Source: Bythopirellula polymerisocia
Lineage (GTDB): Bacteria > Planctomycetota > Planctomycetia > Pirellulales > Lacipirellulaceae
Assembly (NCBI RefSeq): GCF_007860015.1
Contig: NZ_SJPS01000005.1
Coordinates: 62,001 to 126,000, forward strand
DNA: 64,000 bases
Direction of reading: 5' to 3'
Shown: one piece after another, positions 51,368 to 60,762 of the stretch
Layout: every line of letters starts with the position of its first letter
How positions within the stretch are numbered: position 1 is the first letter of the stretch
Notes under the pieces: model-generated
What the model was told of the DNA's origin: nothing
Database searches by the model: none
What the model saw: only the letters and a program-made list of their open reading frames with translations
Program-made: the position numbers and the translations under genes

Positions 51368-54031
51368 TCACGAAACGCTACCACCTCTGCCCGACATCTG
51401 CCGAGCTACTCCTGCGTGGATCAGGTAGCGATGGCTAATTAGGTCGGAAAGCTTTGGTAATTGTTCGTCCACTTGTTGGAGGAAGCGTTCTAGTTTGGTT
51501 CGCTTACCACCGCTTCCTATACTAAGGTCTTCGACTTCGAGCATCCGCAGATTATTTAACAAAGAAATCGCAATACGCTCTTCGGGGAAACCAAGCGGTT
51601 TGGATTCATTTCGCGGCAAGTGTGCCACATGGTCGGCAATCGACACTAGTTGATAAGCTAACGAGCGAGGATTCGTCTCGTCCGTCAGCAGCAAATCCAG
51701 CGCCGCTGCTCGACTGACCGCGGCCAGGTAGCGGCTGCGGTAGGTCATTATGCTATCGGCAACCTCCAGAATCGCCTCCAAAACACGACCTTCTTCTTTA
51801 TCGGATGTCGAGGAAAAAGATTGCACGAGTGAAACCACATGCAACGACCTTTCAAGTCGTTTTCCCAATTCCAGAAACCGCCAAGCCGACGTCCTTGTCA
51901 TACTCTCGCCGATCAAACCATCGAGGGCCGATAGATTTACTACTAACTCACCCAGCAATTCATCTAGCTCAACCAGACCGAAAGGCTGCCTTATGAGGGC
52001 ACCTACTTCATCAGGAGTTAGAATCCCTTTCTGCGAATCACTCGCCTTACCATTTTTCGATGAAGGCTCAGAAGACTCTTGCAGCTGGGCAGCTCGCATC
52101 AAGAGTCGCTCGATATGATGCACGATCCGCCAACTATCGAGCGACAGCCGATCTCGCACGAGCGAGGCATTCCGATGGGCCTCCGCAACCGAGTGCCGAA
52201 GACTGCCAAGCATCTCAGCATCCATTACCGATGCCGGCAAGATATTGGCAATCGTCGGCAATCGATCCTTCATCCCCTCGACCGCAAAACCGGGTTCAAT
52301 ATGGCCCTGCTCTGCCAAGCAGTGAATCAAGTAGGCGAGTTCTTCCGAACCTTCGGATTCACCCTCTCCAGTAAGTCTGGCTACCACGGGCCTCAACAAA
52401 CGACAAGTCCCTTGAGCCCGCTCAATACGTCGGCCGAACCAAAATAAATTATCGGCTACGCGGCTAGGTAGCTCAGCCCCACTGCGGCGCAGTACAACTG
52501 GTTGCTTCGCTGTCGCCAGCAGAGTCACTTCCTGTACAGGCCCCGTCGCCTGCACCCAGGCATCCTTGCTCAGGCGGCCGCCAAGCACTGACAGATCGAG
52601 AGGTAACGAGTTACGATCAAGTCTGATCAATCCACCCGGCATTACGTGGTATGAATGTTTTTTGGCCACCAAGAAAACTCGCATTGCCAAGTGCCACTGG
52701 GTCGGCGAACTATCACACCACACCGGGGTAGTCGATCTTTGCACCGCCTCTTGAGCGATTAGTCTGCTAGGTTCTGTTTGCAATAACTTTGTAATCTCGG
52801 GAGTATTTCTTTGACGCATGCGATCTTCCGATATTGCATCTCTCCGCCCCAATCGAAAGGCTGAGCGTAGAGAGAGCTGATTTTCTACGCCAGGTTTGAA
52901 TTGTGATAAGACATGGGTTCGAGCCGATTCCTGGCCACACCACCAGGTTGCCACTGAAGGCAACGCCAACTCTTCACCAAGCCATTCCCGGGCAATTCCC
53001 GGCAGAAATGGCATTAACGAAGGAGATTCCACAAGAGAACTTCCCAGGGTGTTTGCCACAACAACGTGACCTTGACGAGCAGCCTGCAATAAGCCGGGCA
53101 CCCCGAGCCCTGCCGTGCCTCTCAACTCCAAGGGGTCACAGAACTCGTCGCTCAATCTGCGAAGGATCACGTCGACCGGTAAGAGTCCAGCGAGTGTTTT
53201 TAGAAAGACATGGTCCTCCCGAACGGCCAGATCCCCACCTTCGACTAATGTATATCCCAAGTAACGTGCGAGATACGCGTCCTCAAAGTAATTCGGACCG
53301 CTTGGTCCTTGGCTCAACAGTACAATTCTAGGATTGTCGCGATGCGCGGGAGCCATTGCTCGGAGCGTTCCTTGCAGGGTCTTGAAGAATGGTGCAAGGC
53401 GTTCGATGTTAAAACTGCGAATTGCATTGGAGAGCATTCTCGAAGTCACTATGCGATTTTCAAGTGCATAACCTAAACCCAACGGCGCGTCGGTGCGATC
53501 TCCCACAACCCACCAACGACCATCGGGCGCCCGTGCTAAGTCTGCTGCATAGAAGTGGAGAAAAGTTCCCTTCGGCGGTGTTTGGCCATGAAACACTCTG
53601 CGGAATCCTGGGTGGGAAAAAAGCCACTCTGCGGGCAATAGGCCTCGTCTTAGTGATTCCTGGGGTCCGTACAAATCCGCCAGAAGTCGATTCAGCAATT
53701 TGGCACGCTGAACTAATCCAACTGAAAGGGACGACCACTCCTCCGGGGAAATCAACTGTGGCAGCAGATCGAGTTCCCACGGTCGCACCGCACCATCGGA
53801 CTGATCGTAGATGTTGTAAGCAATGCCCGTCTCGTGGATATCTTCTTGCGCCTGAAGCCACCTACTCATCAGTTCCGTCCGGCCAATACTCGCGATTGTG
53901 GAGAGAAAATCACTCCAACTGGCACGCACTTCACCTCTTCCACGGAATATTTCGTCATAGAATGAGTCGTCGGGAGCATACTCTGCAAAGAGGCTCTCAC
54001 CTGCAAACGGACTCACCTCGACTCGGCTCAT
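51368..54031 (-). CDS. Fused circularly permuted ATP-grasp and alpha-E protein
   Basis: This is an 887-aa fusion. Residues ~1-500 are a circularly permuted ATP-grasp domain (GIAYNIYDQSDGAVRPWELDLLPQLI, VVGDRTDAPLGLGYALENRIV, VLLSQGPSGPNYFEDAYLARYLGYTLVEGGDLAV). The alpha-E domain begins with LPSRVADNLFWFGRRIERAQGTCRLL around residue 525 and continues to the end. It duplicates in one chain what the two downstream single-domain genes provide separately. The ATG overlaps the stop of the large transglutaminase gene by 4 bases, giving tight coupling. The function is unproven; a ligase with its partner domain is the likely reading. Confidence 0.9.
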   Translation of the reverse strand: MSRVEVSPFAGESLFAEYAPDDSFYDEIFRGRGEVRASWSDFLSTIASIGRTELMSRWLQAQEDIHETGIAYNIYDQSDGAVRPWELDLLPQLISPEEWSSLSVGLVQRAKLLNRLLADLYGPQESLRRGLLPAEWLFSHPGFRRVFHGQTPPKGTFLHFYAADLARAPDGRWWVVGDRTDAPLGLGYALENRIVTSRMLSNAIRSFNIERLAPFFKTLQGTLRAMAPAHRDNPRIVLLSQGPSGPNYFEDAYLARYLGYTLVEGGDLAVREDHVFLKTLAGLLPVDVILRRLSDEFCDPLELRGTAGLGVPGLLQAARQGHVVVANTLGSSLVESPSLMPFLPGIAREWLGEELALPSVATWWCGQESARTHVLSQFKPGVENQLSLRSAFRLGRRDAISEDRMRQRNTPEITKLLQTEPSRLIAQEAVQRSTTPVWCDSSPTQWHLAMRVFLVAKKHSYHVMPGGLIRLDRNSLPLDLSVLGGRLSKDAWVQATGPVQEVTLLATAKQPVVLRRSGAELPSRVADNLFWFGRRIERAQGTCRLLRPVVARLTGEGESEGSEELAYLIHCLAEQGHIEPGFAVEGMKDRLPTIANILPASVMDAEMLGSLRHSVAEAHRNASLVRDRLSLDSWRIVHHIERLLMRAAQLQESSEPSSKNGKASDSQKGILTPDEVGALIRQPFGLVELDELLGELVVNLSALDGLIGESMTRTSAWRFLELGKRLERSLHVVSLVQSFSSTSDKEEGRVLEAILEVADSIMTYRSRYLAAVSRAAALDLLLTDETNPRSLAYQLVSIADHVAHLPRNESKPLGFPEERIAISLLNNLRMLEVEDLSIGSGGKRTKLERFLQQVDEQLPKLSDLISHRYLIHAGVARQMSGRGGSVS

Positions 54032-57000
54032 GAATCCGGTTTAACCCGTCGTAGGTCCAACGTCAACGGAAAAAGAGGGTTCAACTCTAGCTCAGGCGTT
54101 CGCATCGGGCCGGGTGTATGACCCGCAGCGAAAAAGCGGGATGCCCGGCGGGCCTCAGCCTCATAGGCGTTCACCGGGAAGGTCTCGTAATTGCGTCCTG
54201 CTGGATGAGAAACATGGTAGGTACATCCACCGATACTCCTACCGTTGAAAGAGTCAAACAAATCGAACACCAAAGGCGTATGTACTCCGATCAACGGATG
54301 CAAGCAACTAGGCGGCTGCCATGCCCTATAGCGTACCGCCGCGACGTATTCTCCTGCTGTCCCCGTTGAACGCAGCGGCACACGCCGGCCGTTGCAGGTA
54401 ACGAAATGCCTTTCGTCGTTCATGCCGGTAACTTTCACCTGTAATCGCTCCACCGAGGAATCAACATAGCGAGTTGTCCCTCCGCCACCGGGCTCTTCCC
54501 CCAGAACATACCACAACTCAACTCCCTGCCGTAGTTCCATTTCGATGCCCAATTGGTTGATCGTGCCGATCCGAGGGAATCGGAATTCAAAATGAGACGC
54601 AAACCAATCACGCTCAAGTGGAATACCAAACTCGCGGCAGTCGTCAATCACTTCTCCCAAATCGCTCCAAACAAAGTGTGGCAATAAGAATTGGTCGTGG
54701 AGCCTTGTGCCCCAGTGGATAAGTTTCTCCTGGTAGGGCTGCTCCCAAAAGAGAGCCACCAGCGACCGCAATAATAGTTGCTGCGTCAAGCTCATTCTGG
54801 CGTGGGGTGGCATTTCAAATCCTCGAAATTCCACTAATCCTAATCGCCCCGTACTCGTGTCCGGGGAGTACAGTTTATCGATACAAAATTCGGCCCGGTG
54901 TGTGTTTCCGGTAAGATCAACTAACAGATTGCGGAATATACGATCTACCTCCCAAGCAGCGATTGGCTTACTGCCAGCAAATGGGTCAGGTACTTGATCG
55001 CAAGCGATTTCCAATTCGTATAGAGCATCTCGCCGTCCTTCGTCCACTCGCGGAGCCTGGCTCGTCGGACCGATAAAGCTGCTGGAAAAAAGATACGACA
55101 ATGACGGATGATTGTTCCAAAACGCGACCAGACTACTGAGCAAGTCTGGCCGTCGCAAGAACGGGCTATCCTGCGGTGTGGGTCCGCCCAGCACAACGTG
55201 GTTTCCCCCTCCCGTCCCGGTGTGTCGTCCATCGAGGTCAAATTTTTCTGTCGCCAGCCGACTGTAAAAAGCCTCTTCGTACAAAGCTGTTGTAGACTCG
55301 ACTAGCTCATCCCATGTGGCAGCCGGATGTGTATTCACTTCAATCACCCCCGGGTCCGGTGTCACCTTGATGTTATTTAGGCGGTGATCCTTCGGGGGAA
55401 CATATCCTTCCAACACAACTGGCGTATCAAGTGTCTCGGCAGCCTGCTCGACGGCAGCTACCAGATCCAAATAATCCTCTAGCCGCTCGGTGGGAGGCAT
55501 GAATACGTGCAACGTTCCGTTGCGCGGCTCGACACACATCGCCGTTTTAACGACTTTGCTCTTCTGATCGAGTGTCTGTTCAGCTTGCCGAGTTTGAGAT
55601 AGTTCATCCTCATTTTCGGATGGTGTAACCTCTTGCTGCACGCGTTCTGCAACCTTCCCTCGCTGATAGGGATGGGGAGCCAAGGAGTCTCTCGGTGCCG
55701 ACGGATCTACCTCATTGATTTCATCGCCTTCCTGTGACCAGGGAAGCGAATCAAGTGGCAAACGCAATCCGAGTGGCGAATCTCCAGGCAACAGTAGAAT
55801 CGAGTCAGATCGAATCAGCCAGAGACTACTCTCCCATCGTGCCTGGGCCTGCCACCACTGCCGACGAATCGGCAACACATACCCCGCAACCTCACCCAAG
55901 CCCTGTTCGGCAATGCGAGCTAACCTCGCCCGTGCTTCAGGGTCCTTAAGCTTGTTGTCGCGGGGATTCACATTCACCGGCAGCCGACGCTCCTGGGCAA
56001 TGTACTGACAAACGTCTTCGTAAGCTGGGATAACAAACTGCGGACCAACTTCCAAGTTTTCGGCAATTGTCTTGACAAGTCTCTCCGCATCAGCGGCGGT
56101 GTGACCATAAGACTTACCTTCCTCGGCAACGAGCTTCGACTCGTTCCAAATTGGTTCGCCATCGCTTCGCCAATAGCAACTAAATGCCCATCGCGGGAGT
56201 GATTCTCCCGGATACCATTTCCCTTGGCCAAAGTGCAGCAGGCTGTTGGGTGCAAACCGACGCTGCATTCTTAGGAACAAATCTGCCGCCCGAAGGCGCT
56301 TCGTTGGTCCCACAGCAGCGGTAGTCCATTCGGCCCCTTCCATGTCGTCGATAGATACAAAAGTTGGCTCGCCTCCCATCGTAAGTCGCACATCCCCCGC
56401 TTGTAGTCGCTGATCCACGGAGTGTCCGACCGCTTCGATTTTTTGCCACTCTTCATCCGTATAGGGCTTGGTCACACGAGGATCTTCGTGAATTCGCGAT
56501 ACCGACATCGCGTAGTCGAATTCCATTTCGCAAGCGTCGACGCCGCCAGTGATCGGAGCCGCACTCATCGGATCAGGCGTACAAGCCAACGGAATATGCC
56601 CTTCTCCCGTTAGTAAGCCTGAAGTCGGATCTAGACCGATCCATCCTGCACCAGGGATATAGGCCTCGGTCCAAGCATGCAGATCCGTAAAATCCTTGTC
56701 GGTCCCCGAAGGCCCATCGAGCGACTTCACATCCGCCACGAGTTGAATTAAGTACCCCGAGGCGAACCGCGCAGCAATCCCCAGATTCCGCAGGATTTGT
56801 ACCAGTAGCCACGCGCTATCGCGGCAAGACCCTGATAGATTTGTGAGGGTTTCTTCGCAAGTCTGCACCCCCGGTTCCATGCGAATCAGATAACTGATTT
56901 CCTCTTGAAGCCGCCGGTTTAGATCGACAGCAAAGTTCACTGTATTCCGTTTAGTGCGATCCACTTTGGCCAGCCAGGCGGCCAGCTTGGGGCCCGGCGG

Positions 57001-57363
57001 CTCACACTCCAGAAACGGCCGCAAGTCTTTTGCCAGCCATGGATCATAGACAAATGGCCACTCGTCGGCACTTGGCTCAACAAAAAAATCAAATGGATTG
57101 ATGACCGTCATATCGGCAATCAAGTCCACTTCGATGCTTAGCTCTCGAACCTTTTCGGGAAACACGGACCGGTTAAGAAAATTCCCATGGGGATCTTGCT
57201 GCCAATTCTCGAAATGCTCCGCTGGACGAACTTTCAAGGAATAACTCAGCACAGGCGTCCTGGCATGGGGTGCCGGGCGTAACCGAATGATTTGGGGAGA
57301 TAGCGTTACCAGCCGATCATACCGATAACTGGTCCGATGATTGAGAGCAATGCGAATGGTCAT
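54028..57363 (-). CDS. Large transglutaminase-like protein with DUF2126
   Basis: This is 1111 aa. The N-terminal beta domain starts MTIRIALNHRTSYRYDRLV. The transglutaminase core has Cys180 in SGSCRDSAWLL, His229 in DLHAWTEAY and Asp245 in GLDPTSG. From about residue 310 the rest is DUF2126 (VRLTMGGEPTFVSIDD, DGRHTGTGGGNHVVLGG, EFRGFEMPPHARMSLTQQLLLR). The tentative assignment of DUF2126 to a COOH-NH2-ligase-like fold is recalled, not derived here. It is the first gene of the cluster, with an upstream non-coding gap of ~150 bases that includes a hairpin. Confidence 0.9.
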   Translation of the reverse strand: MTIRIALNHRTSYRYDRLVTLSPQIIRLRPAPHARTPVLSYSLKVRPAEHFENWQQDPHGNFLNRSVFPEKVRELSIEVDLIADMTVINPFDFFVEPSADEWPFVYDPWLAKDLRPFLECEPPGPKLAAWLAKVDRTKRNTVNFAVDLNRRLQEEISYLIRMEPGVQTCEETLTNLSGSCRDSAWLLVQILRNLGIAARFASGYLIQLVADVKSLDGPSGTDKDFTDLHAWTEAYIPGAGWIGLDPTSGLLTGEGHIPLACTPDPMSAAPITGGVDACEMEFDYAMSVSRIHEDPRVTKPYTDEEWQKIEAVGHSVDQRLQAGDVRLTMGGEPTFVSIDDMEGAEWTTAAVGPTKRLRAADLFLRMQRRFAPNSLLHFGQGKWYPGESLPRWAFSCYWRSDGEPIWNESKLVAEEGKSYGHTAADAERLVKTIAENLEVGPQFVIPAYEDVCQYIAQERRLPVNVNPRDNKLKDPEARARLARIAEQGLGEVAGYVLPIRRQWWQAQARWESSLWLIRSDSILLLPGDSPLGLRLPLDSLPWSQEGDEINEVDPSAPRDSLAPHPYQRGKVAERVQQEVTPSENEDELSQTRQAEQTLDQKSKVVKTAMCVEPRNGTLHVFMPPTERLEDYLDLVAAVEQAAETLDTPVVLEGYVPPKDHRLNNIKVTPDPGVIEVNTHPAATWDELVESTTALYEEAFYSRLATEKFDLDGRHTGTGGGNHVVLGGPTPQDSPFLRRPDLLSSLVAFWNNHPSLSYLFSSSFIGPTSQAPRVDEGRRDALYELEIACDQVPDPFAGSKPIAAWEVDRIFRNLLVDLTGNTHRAEFCIDKLYSPDTSTGRLGLVEFRGFEMPPHARMSLTQQLLLRSLVALFWEQPYQEKLIHWGTRLHDQFLLPHFVWSDLGEVIDDCREFGIPLERDWFASHFEFRFPRIGTINQLGIEMELRQGVELWYVLGEEPGGGGTTRYVDSSVERLQVKVTGMNDERHFVTCNGRRVPLRSTGTAGEYVAAVRYRAWQPPSCLHPLIGVHTPLVFDLFDSFNGRSIGGCTYHVSHPAGRNYETFPVNAYEAEARRASRFFAAGHTPGPMRTPELELNPLFPLTLDLRRVKPDS

Positions 57364-57443
57364 GCCCCCTATCCTACGCGAGTCCCCGCATCACGAATAG
57401 CCATACCACAAAGCGCCGGAGACAGCTTTTCAGTTTGCCGCAA

Positions 57444-57477
57444 CGCTCCGCTGGATTTTACCCAGCTTGGCGGAGCG
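57444..57477. terminator. Candidate hairpin terminator downstream of the esterase gene
   Basis: cgctccgc at 57444-57451 pairs with gcggagcg at 57470-57477, with an additional ctgg/ccag pairing inside. It lies about 35 bases past the stop of the minus-strand esterase gene and before the transglutaminase cluster. A T-run is lacking, so the assignment as a terminator is weak. Confidence 0.4.
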
Positions 57478-57513
57478 CCTTGAAACATGCGAACCCCTCC
57501 TTTAAGAATGGAA

Positions 57514-58515
57514 TTAATCTCGATCTGTAATAACCGTTTTTTCCATGACTTGCTGCTTCAGAAAATCCTTGAGGAGAATCTTGCATTGAGACGTCTTGAA
57601 GAGGTTGCCACCGTGCATTCCTCCTTGGACTATGTGGATTTGTGATGGCACGCCTGCTTTTTCTAATGCTGCGTGCAACAACTCGCTTTGATTGATCGGG
57701 ACTATTGGATCTGCATCTCCATGAATGATCAAAAAGGGAGGATCAGCCAGCGAAATATAATTGATGGGATTTGCCGCTGCAGCCAACTCTGGTTTTTCGG
57801 CAACCGTCCCGCCCAAGAGCTGGGTTACCATTGACATTCTATTCTCGAAGCCTGGTGTGCGGTTTGCTTCCAAGAGGTCTGTCGGCCCAAAGTTGTCGAC
57901 CACCGCGCAAACAGCGCTGGAGAAACCAAGGTGCTCACCCACATCGAAATGCTGGCTGTCACCCGTCGTGCCCAATAGTGCCGCCAAGTGTCCTCCTGCC
58001 GAAGAACCAACGACGCAGATACGCTCAGGATCGATACCATACTCCTCTGCATTGGCCCGGAGCCAGCGGATGGCTGCTTTGCAGTCCTCAATTTGGGCAG
58101 GGAAGATCGCCTGCTGACTGAAGCGATAGTTGATCGCCACGCCAATGTAGCCTTGCTTGACATAACCGGCGACACCCCGCTGAGCGCTTTTGTCGCCATG
58201 CCGCCAAGCCCCGCCGTGAATGCGGACGATTACCGGGCAAGGTTTATCGTCAGGAACCTGCGGCAAAAACAGATCGAGCTTTTGCCGTTCATGTCCACCG
58301 GTCACGTATGGGACGTCGAGCAATTCCCGAACATTCTGTACCGTCTGCTGCGCAGACGCAGAAAAGGGCAGGCTCAACTGTCCGATTAAACAAACCCCAA
58401 TCAATTGAATGGTACCCTTACAAAGAGGCTGAATCAGCCGAGTTGATAGGTGTCCATTCTCGGCGCCTCTGGGTTTCCGTAAGAGATATTTTATTTGCAA
58501 TTGAAAAATCACCAA
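57514..58515 (-). CDS. Secreted alpha/beta-hydrolase, BD-FAE-like esterase
   Basis: This is a 333-aa protein with an internal signal-like helix (LIGVCLIGQLSLPFSASAQQ) and an esterase/lipase fold. The oxyanion motif HGG is in VIVRIHGGAWRHGDKS. The nucleophile is in VVGSSAGGHLAALLG, the acid in IIHGDADPIVP and the base in QGGMHGGNLF. It resembles bifunctional feruloyl and acetyl xylan-type esterases, which remove ester groups from polysaccharides. The start is a GTG at 58515 overlapping the end of the PL6 gene by 7 bases. It is probably part of the polysaccharide locus and acts outside the cytoplasm. The substrate is unknown. Confidence 0.8.
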   Translation of the reverse strand: MVIFQLQIKYLLRKPRGAENGHLSTRLIQPLCKGTIQLIGVCLIGQLSLPFSASAQQTVQNVRELLDVPYVTGGHERQKLDLFLPQVPDDKPCPVIVRIHGGAWRHGDKSAQRGVAGYVKQGYIGVAINYRFSQQAIFPAQIEDCKAAIRWLRANAEEYGIDPERICVVGSSAGGHLAALLGTTGDSQHFDVGEHLGFSSAVCAVVDNFGPTDLLEANRTPGFENRMSMVTQLLGGTVAEKPELAAAANPINYISLADPPFLIIHGDADPIVPINQSELLHAALEKAGVPSQIHIVQGGMHGGNLFKTSQCKILLKDFLKQQVMEKTVITDRD

Positions 58516-59840
58516 GTCACTCCCACTTCAGCCCGAGAGATTGGTGCCAACGGAGTAAAATCTCCATCGCTAGTCGAGATGCCATCAACAGGAGGGATTC
58601 CTAAATTTTTGCCTGCAAAATGGTTGTCCTGCCATGTAATTCCGTCGAGGTCACAGCGAGCTTCGATTGCAGTGTACTTTGGGCAACTGATGCAATTGCC
58701 TTCAATAACGCAATCCACCGGGGCGAGACTGGCTTTTTTGTCGTCGCTGAGTCCAATGAGTAGAGAGTGCTCGCAACCGACGAGTACATTGTCCTCCACG
58801 ATGGCGCGTTTGACCTGAAAGTATCGGTGTGCCTCTGAGTTAGGAATGCCCATCATTAAAGTAAGAGCCGAGCGGGCATCGTCGCCCGTCAGTTTTTCAA
58901 AGTAGTTGCCGCGAACCACATGATCCTCGCCGATGATGCGGACGCCACCTGTGCCGCGGGCTTTGTTTCCCAGAAAAACGTTCTTCTCAATAAGGCAGTC
59001 ATTCCCATGTCTGAGGGTAAGCGTTCCGCTGACTTCCAGAAAAGTATTGTCGCGATAAATGTTGCCACAAGACTTGTTGGAGATGCATTCGGTTTCGCCA
59101 TTGCATTTTTCGAATAGGTTCTTCTCGACAACGCAAGCGCCAGTGAGCATGGATGATTTGCTATCCCCAAGTCGGATCGTTTCGCCACCATTCTTGCCAA
59201 GTTTTTCGCGAGGACCGAAATAATTTTGATCGATTTGATGTCGACCCTCGCTGCCATTCCCTAGCCAGACAACAAACGTGGTCCCTTTGCCAGATTTGCC
59301 TTCGAAAGTACAGTGATCGACCCGATTGTCTGATCCGTATAGCCCAATCCAGCGACTTTCCTGCGAGCTATTGCCCTGTTGCGTACTAATCACGGTGCAA
59401 TCGGTCATGCGGCAATTATGGGCGAGTTCATCCGAGTCCATGCGGAAATTAATCAAATCGCTAACTGTCGGATCGGGGTCCTGAAACAAGAGACCCTCGA
59501 CTACGAGATGTTCACCATGAATTCGCAGGATGCTTTTTCCAGTAATCACAGTCTTGCCGGGTTTAGCGGCTTTCAATCTGATAGGAGCGGATTCAGTGCC
59601 TTGCCCTCGAAAAACCAGCTTGGCATCCCTCCATTCTCCTTCGGCGAGGATCAGGTCGTCACCTGGCTGAGCGGTTTTCTGTGCCGACTCCAGCATTGCC
59701 GGATAATCGATCATTATGTCTTTGGCAGCGAGCGGAGAGACCGCCAAAAGCAATACAACAATGACTCCGAGAATGGATTCGAAATCGAACTTGTTGTGAA
59801 TCTTATTCCAAGGCACTGTAGAATCTTTTTTTTGTGGCAA
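58509..59840 (-). CDS. Polysaccharide lyase family 6 protein (alginate lyase / chondroitinase B type)
   Basis: This is a secreted right-handed parallel beta-helix. A signal peptide (VIVVLLLAVSPLAAKD) is preceded by ~25 residues from a TTG start at 59840 with a ggcggg-type ribosome binding site. The PL6 blocks NGGETIRLGDS and ECISNKSCGNIYRDNTF...LTLRHGN hold the catalytic Lys256 and Arg277. Enzymes of the family eliminate uronic-acid glycosidic bonds in alginate or dermatan and leave a 4,5-unsaturated sugar. It is co-directional with the cupin, esterase and dockerin protein genes. The true substrate cannot be told from these residues alone. Confidence 0.88.
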   Translation of the reverse strand: MPQKKDSTVPWNKIHNKFDFESILGVIVVLLLAVSPLAAKDIMIDYPAMLESAQKTAQPGDDLILAEGEWRDAKLVFRGQGTESAPIRLKAAKPGKTVITGKSILRIHGEHLVVEGLLFQDPDPTVSDLINFRMDSDELAHNCRMTDCTVISTQQGNSSQESRWIGLYGSDNRVDHCTFEGKSGKGTTFVVWLGNGSEGRHQIDQNYFGPREKLGKNGGETIRLGDSKSSMLTGACVVEKNLFEKCNGETECISNKSCGNIYRDNTFLEVSGTLTLRHGNDCLIEKNVFLGNKARGTGGVRIIGEDHVVRGNYFEKLTGDDARSALTLMMGIPNSEAHRYFQVKRAIVEDNVLVGCEHSLLIGLSDDKKASLAPVDCVIEGNCISCPKYTAIEARCDLDGITWQDNHFAGKNLGIPPVDGISTSDGDFTPLAPISRAEVGVTW

Positions 59841-59874
59841 TTGCCGCCCGCCGAGGGGGTAATCCGTCGCGGGG

Positions 59875-60729
59875 TTACTTGGTATCCGGCTTATGTGTTT
59901 TGAGCCACTCTTCGCCTTCCTTGGTGAGAAAGAAATCCATCCACATGTAGTACATTCGCTTCCCGTCTTCTGCTCTCACTCCATGCAAGGAACCCAATGG
60001 AATATGCAAAAGCGTAAATTCCGGGAACGCTGCCTCGGTCTCGTCGGCTATGACGGTAGAGTCATTCTTCGATAAACCGAGAAATAATTGATCGAGCATG
60101 GCGTGACGATGCGCTCCTACTTCATCCGGTCCCATAGTTTCAACAGTTCCCATGGCAACTCGGGAAATGTGATCCTTGGGAAGCACTGTGCGACTGGTAG
60201 TTTTGGGGCTCTTGATCGCTTCCTTGTAAGACTCGCAATCGGTAAATTTCTTGAAGTACATGCCACCGGATCTTCGGGCAGCAAAGTCCTTTATGTCCTC
60301 AAGGTCTTGGTCAGAGCAGTGTTTGCGAATACTCAGCGCATGCAGGGTGTCGCCTTCCGCGACGTGAGTTGTTATCTTTTCCTTGCTGATTGGCATCGCG
60401 ATGGTTTCGGGAACTAACTCGTGCTCCTCGCCTTGGAACTGCAATTTTCCCTTGCCATCCAAAAACAGCATGACGAGTGCGTGATCATCGCTTGCCGATT
60501 CTGAATAGGATGCTGGTCCAGTAATGGCGATATGGGTTGCCTCGACACCAGGTATCTCGCCGGATAGCAATGGTTCGATGAATACTTCACCTGCAGCGGG
60601 GGAATCCATAGTGAATTGCTGCTGCCTGACTTCTGTGGCAGATGTATAGGCAGAGAGCAAGATCAGAATACAGCAGGCAGAACCAATTGCTGCAGAGATT
60701 TTGAATCGTAAAACTTTTAGCGAAGGCAT
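59875..60729 (-). CDS. Exported two-cupin protein associated with the lyase gene
   Basis: This is a 284-aa protein with an N-terminal membrane/signal segment (GSACCILILLSAYTSATE) and two cupin-like halves. The second has GAHRHAMLDQLFLG and PLGSLHGVRAEDG, placing two histidines and a later histidine in metal-binding positions. The first half, with LDGKGKLQFQGEEHELVPET, lacks clear metal ligands. GGGAG 7 bases upstream supports the ATG. It lies 35 bases upstream of the PL6 gene and 34 bases downstream of the dockerin protein gene. Cupins near lyases (such as KdgF) can linearise unsaturated uronates; whether this one does so is uncertain. Confidence 0.7.
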   Translation of the reverse strand: MPSLKVLRFKISAAIGSACCILILLSAYTSATEVRQQQFTMDSPAAGEVFIEPLLSGEIPGVEATHIAITGPASYSESASDDHALVMLFLDGKGKLQFQGEEHELVPETIAMPISKEKITTHVAEGDTLHALSIRKHCSDQDLEDIKDFAARRSGGMYFKKFTDCESYKEAIKSPKTTSRTVLPKDHISRVAMGTVETMGPDEVGAHRHAMLDQLFLGLSKNDSTVIADETEAAFPEFTLLHIPLGSLHGVRAEDGKRMYYMWMDFFLTKEGEEWLKTHKPDTK

Positions 60730-60762
60730 CGCTTAGCTCCCTATTGATGCATTGCTCAGAGA

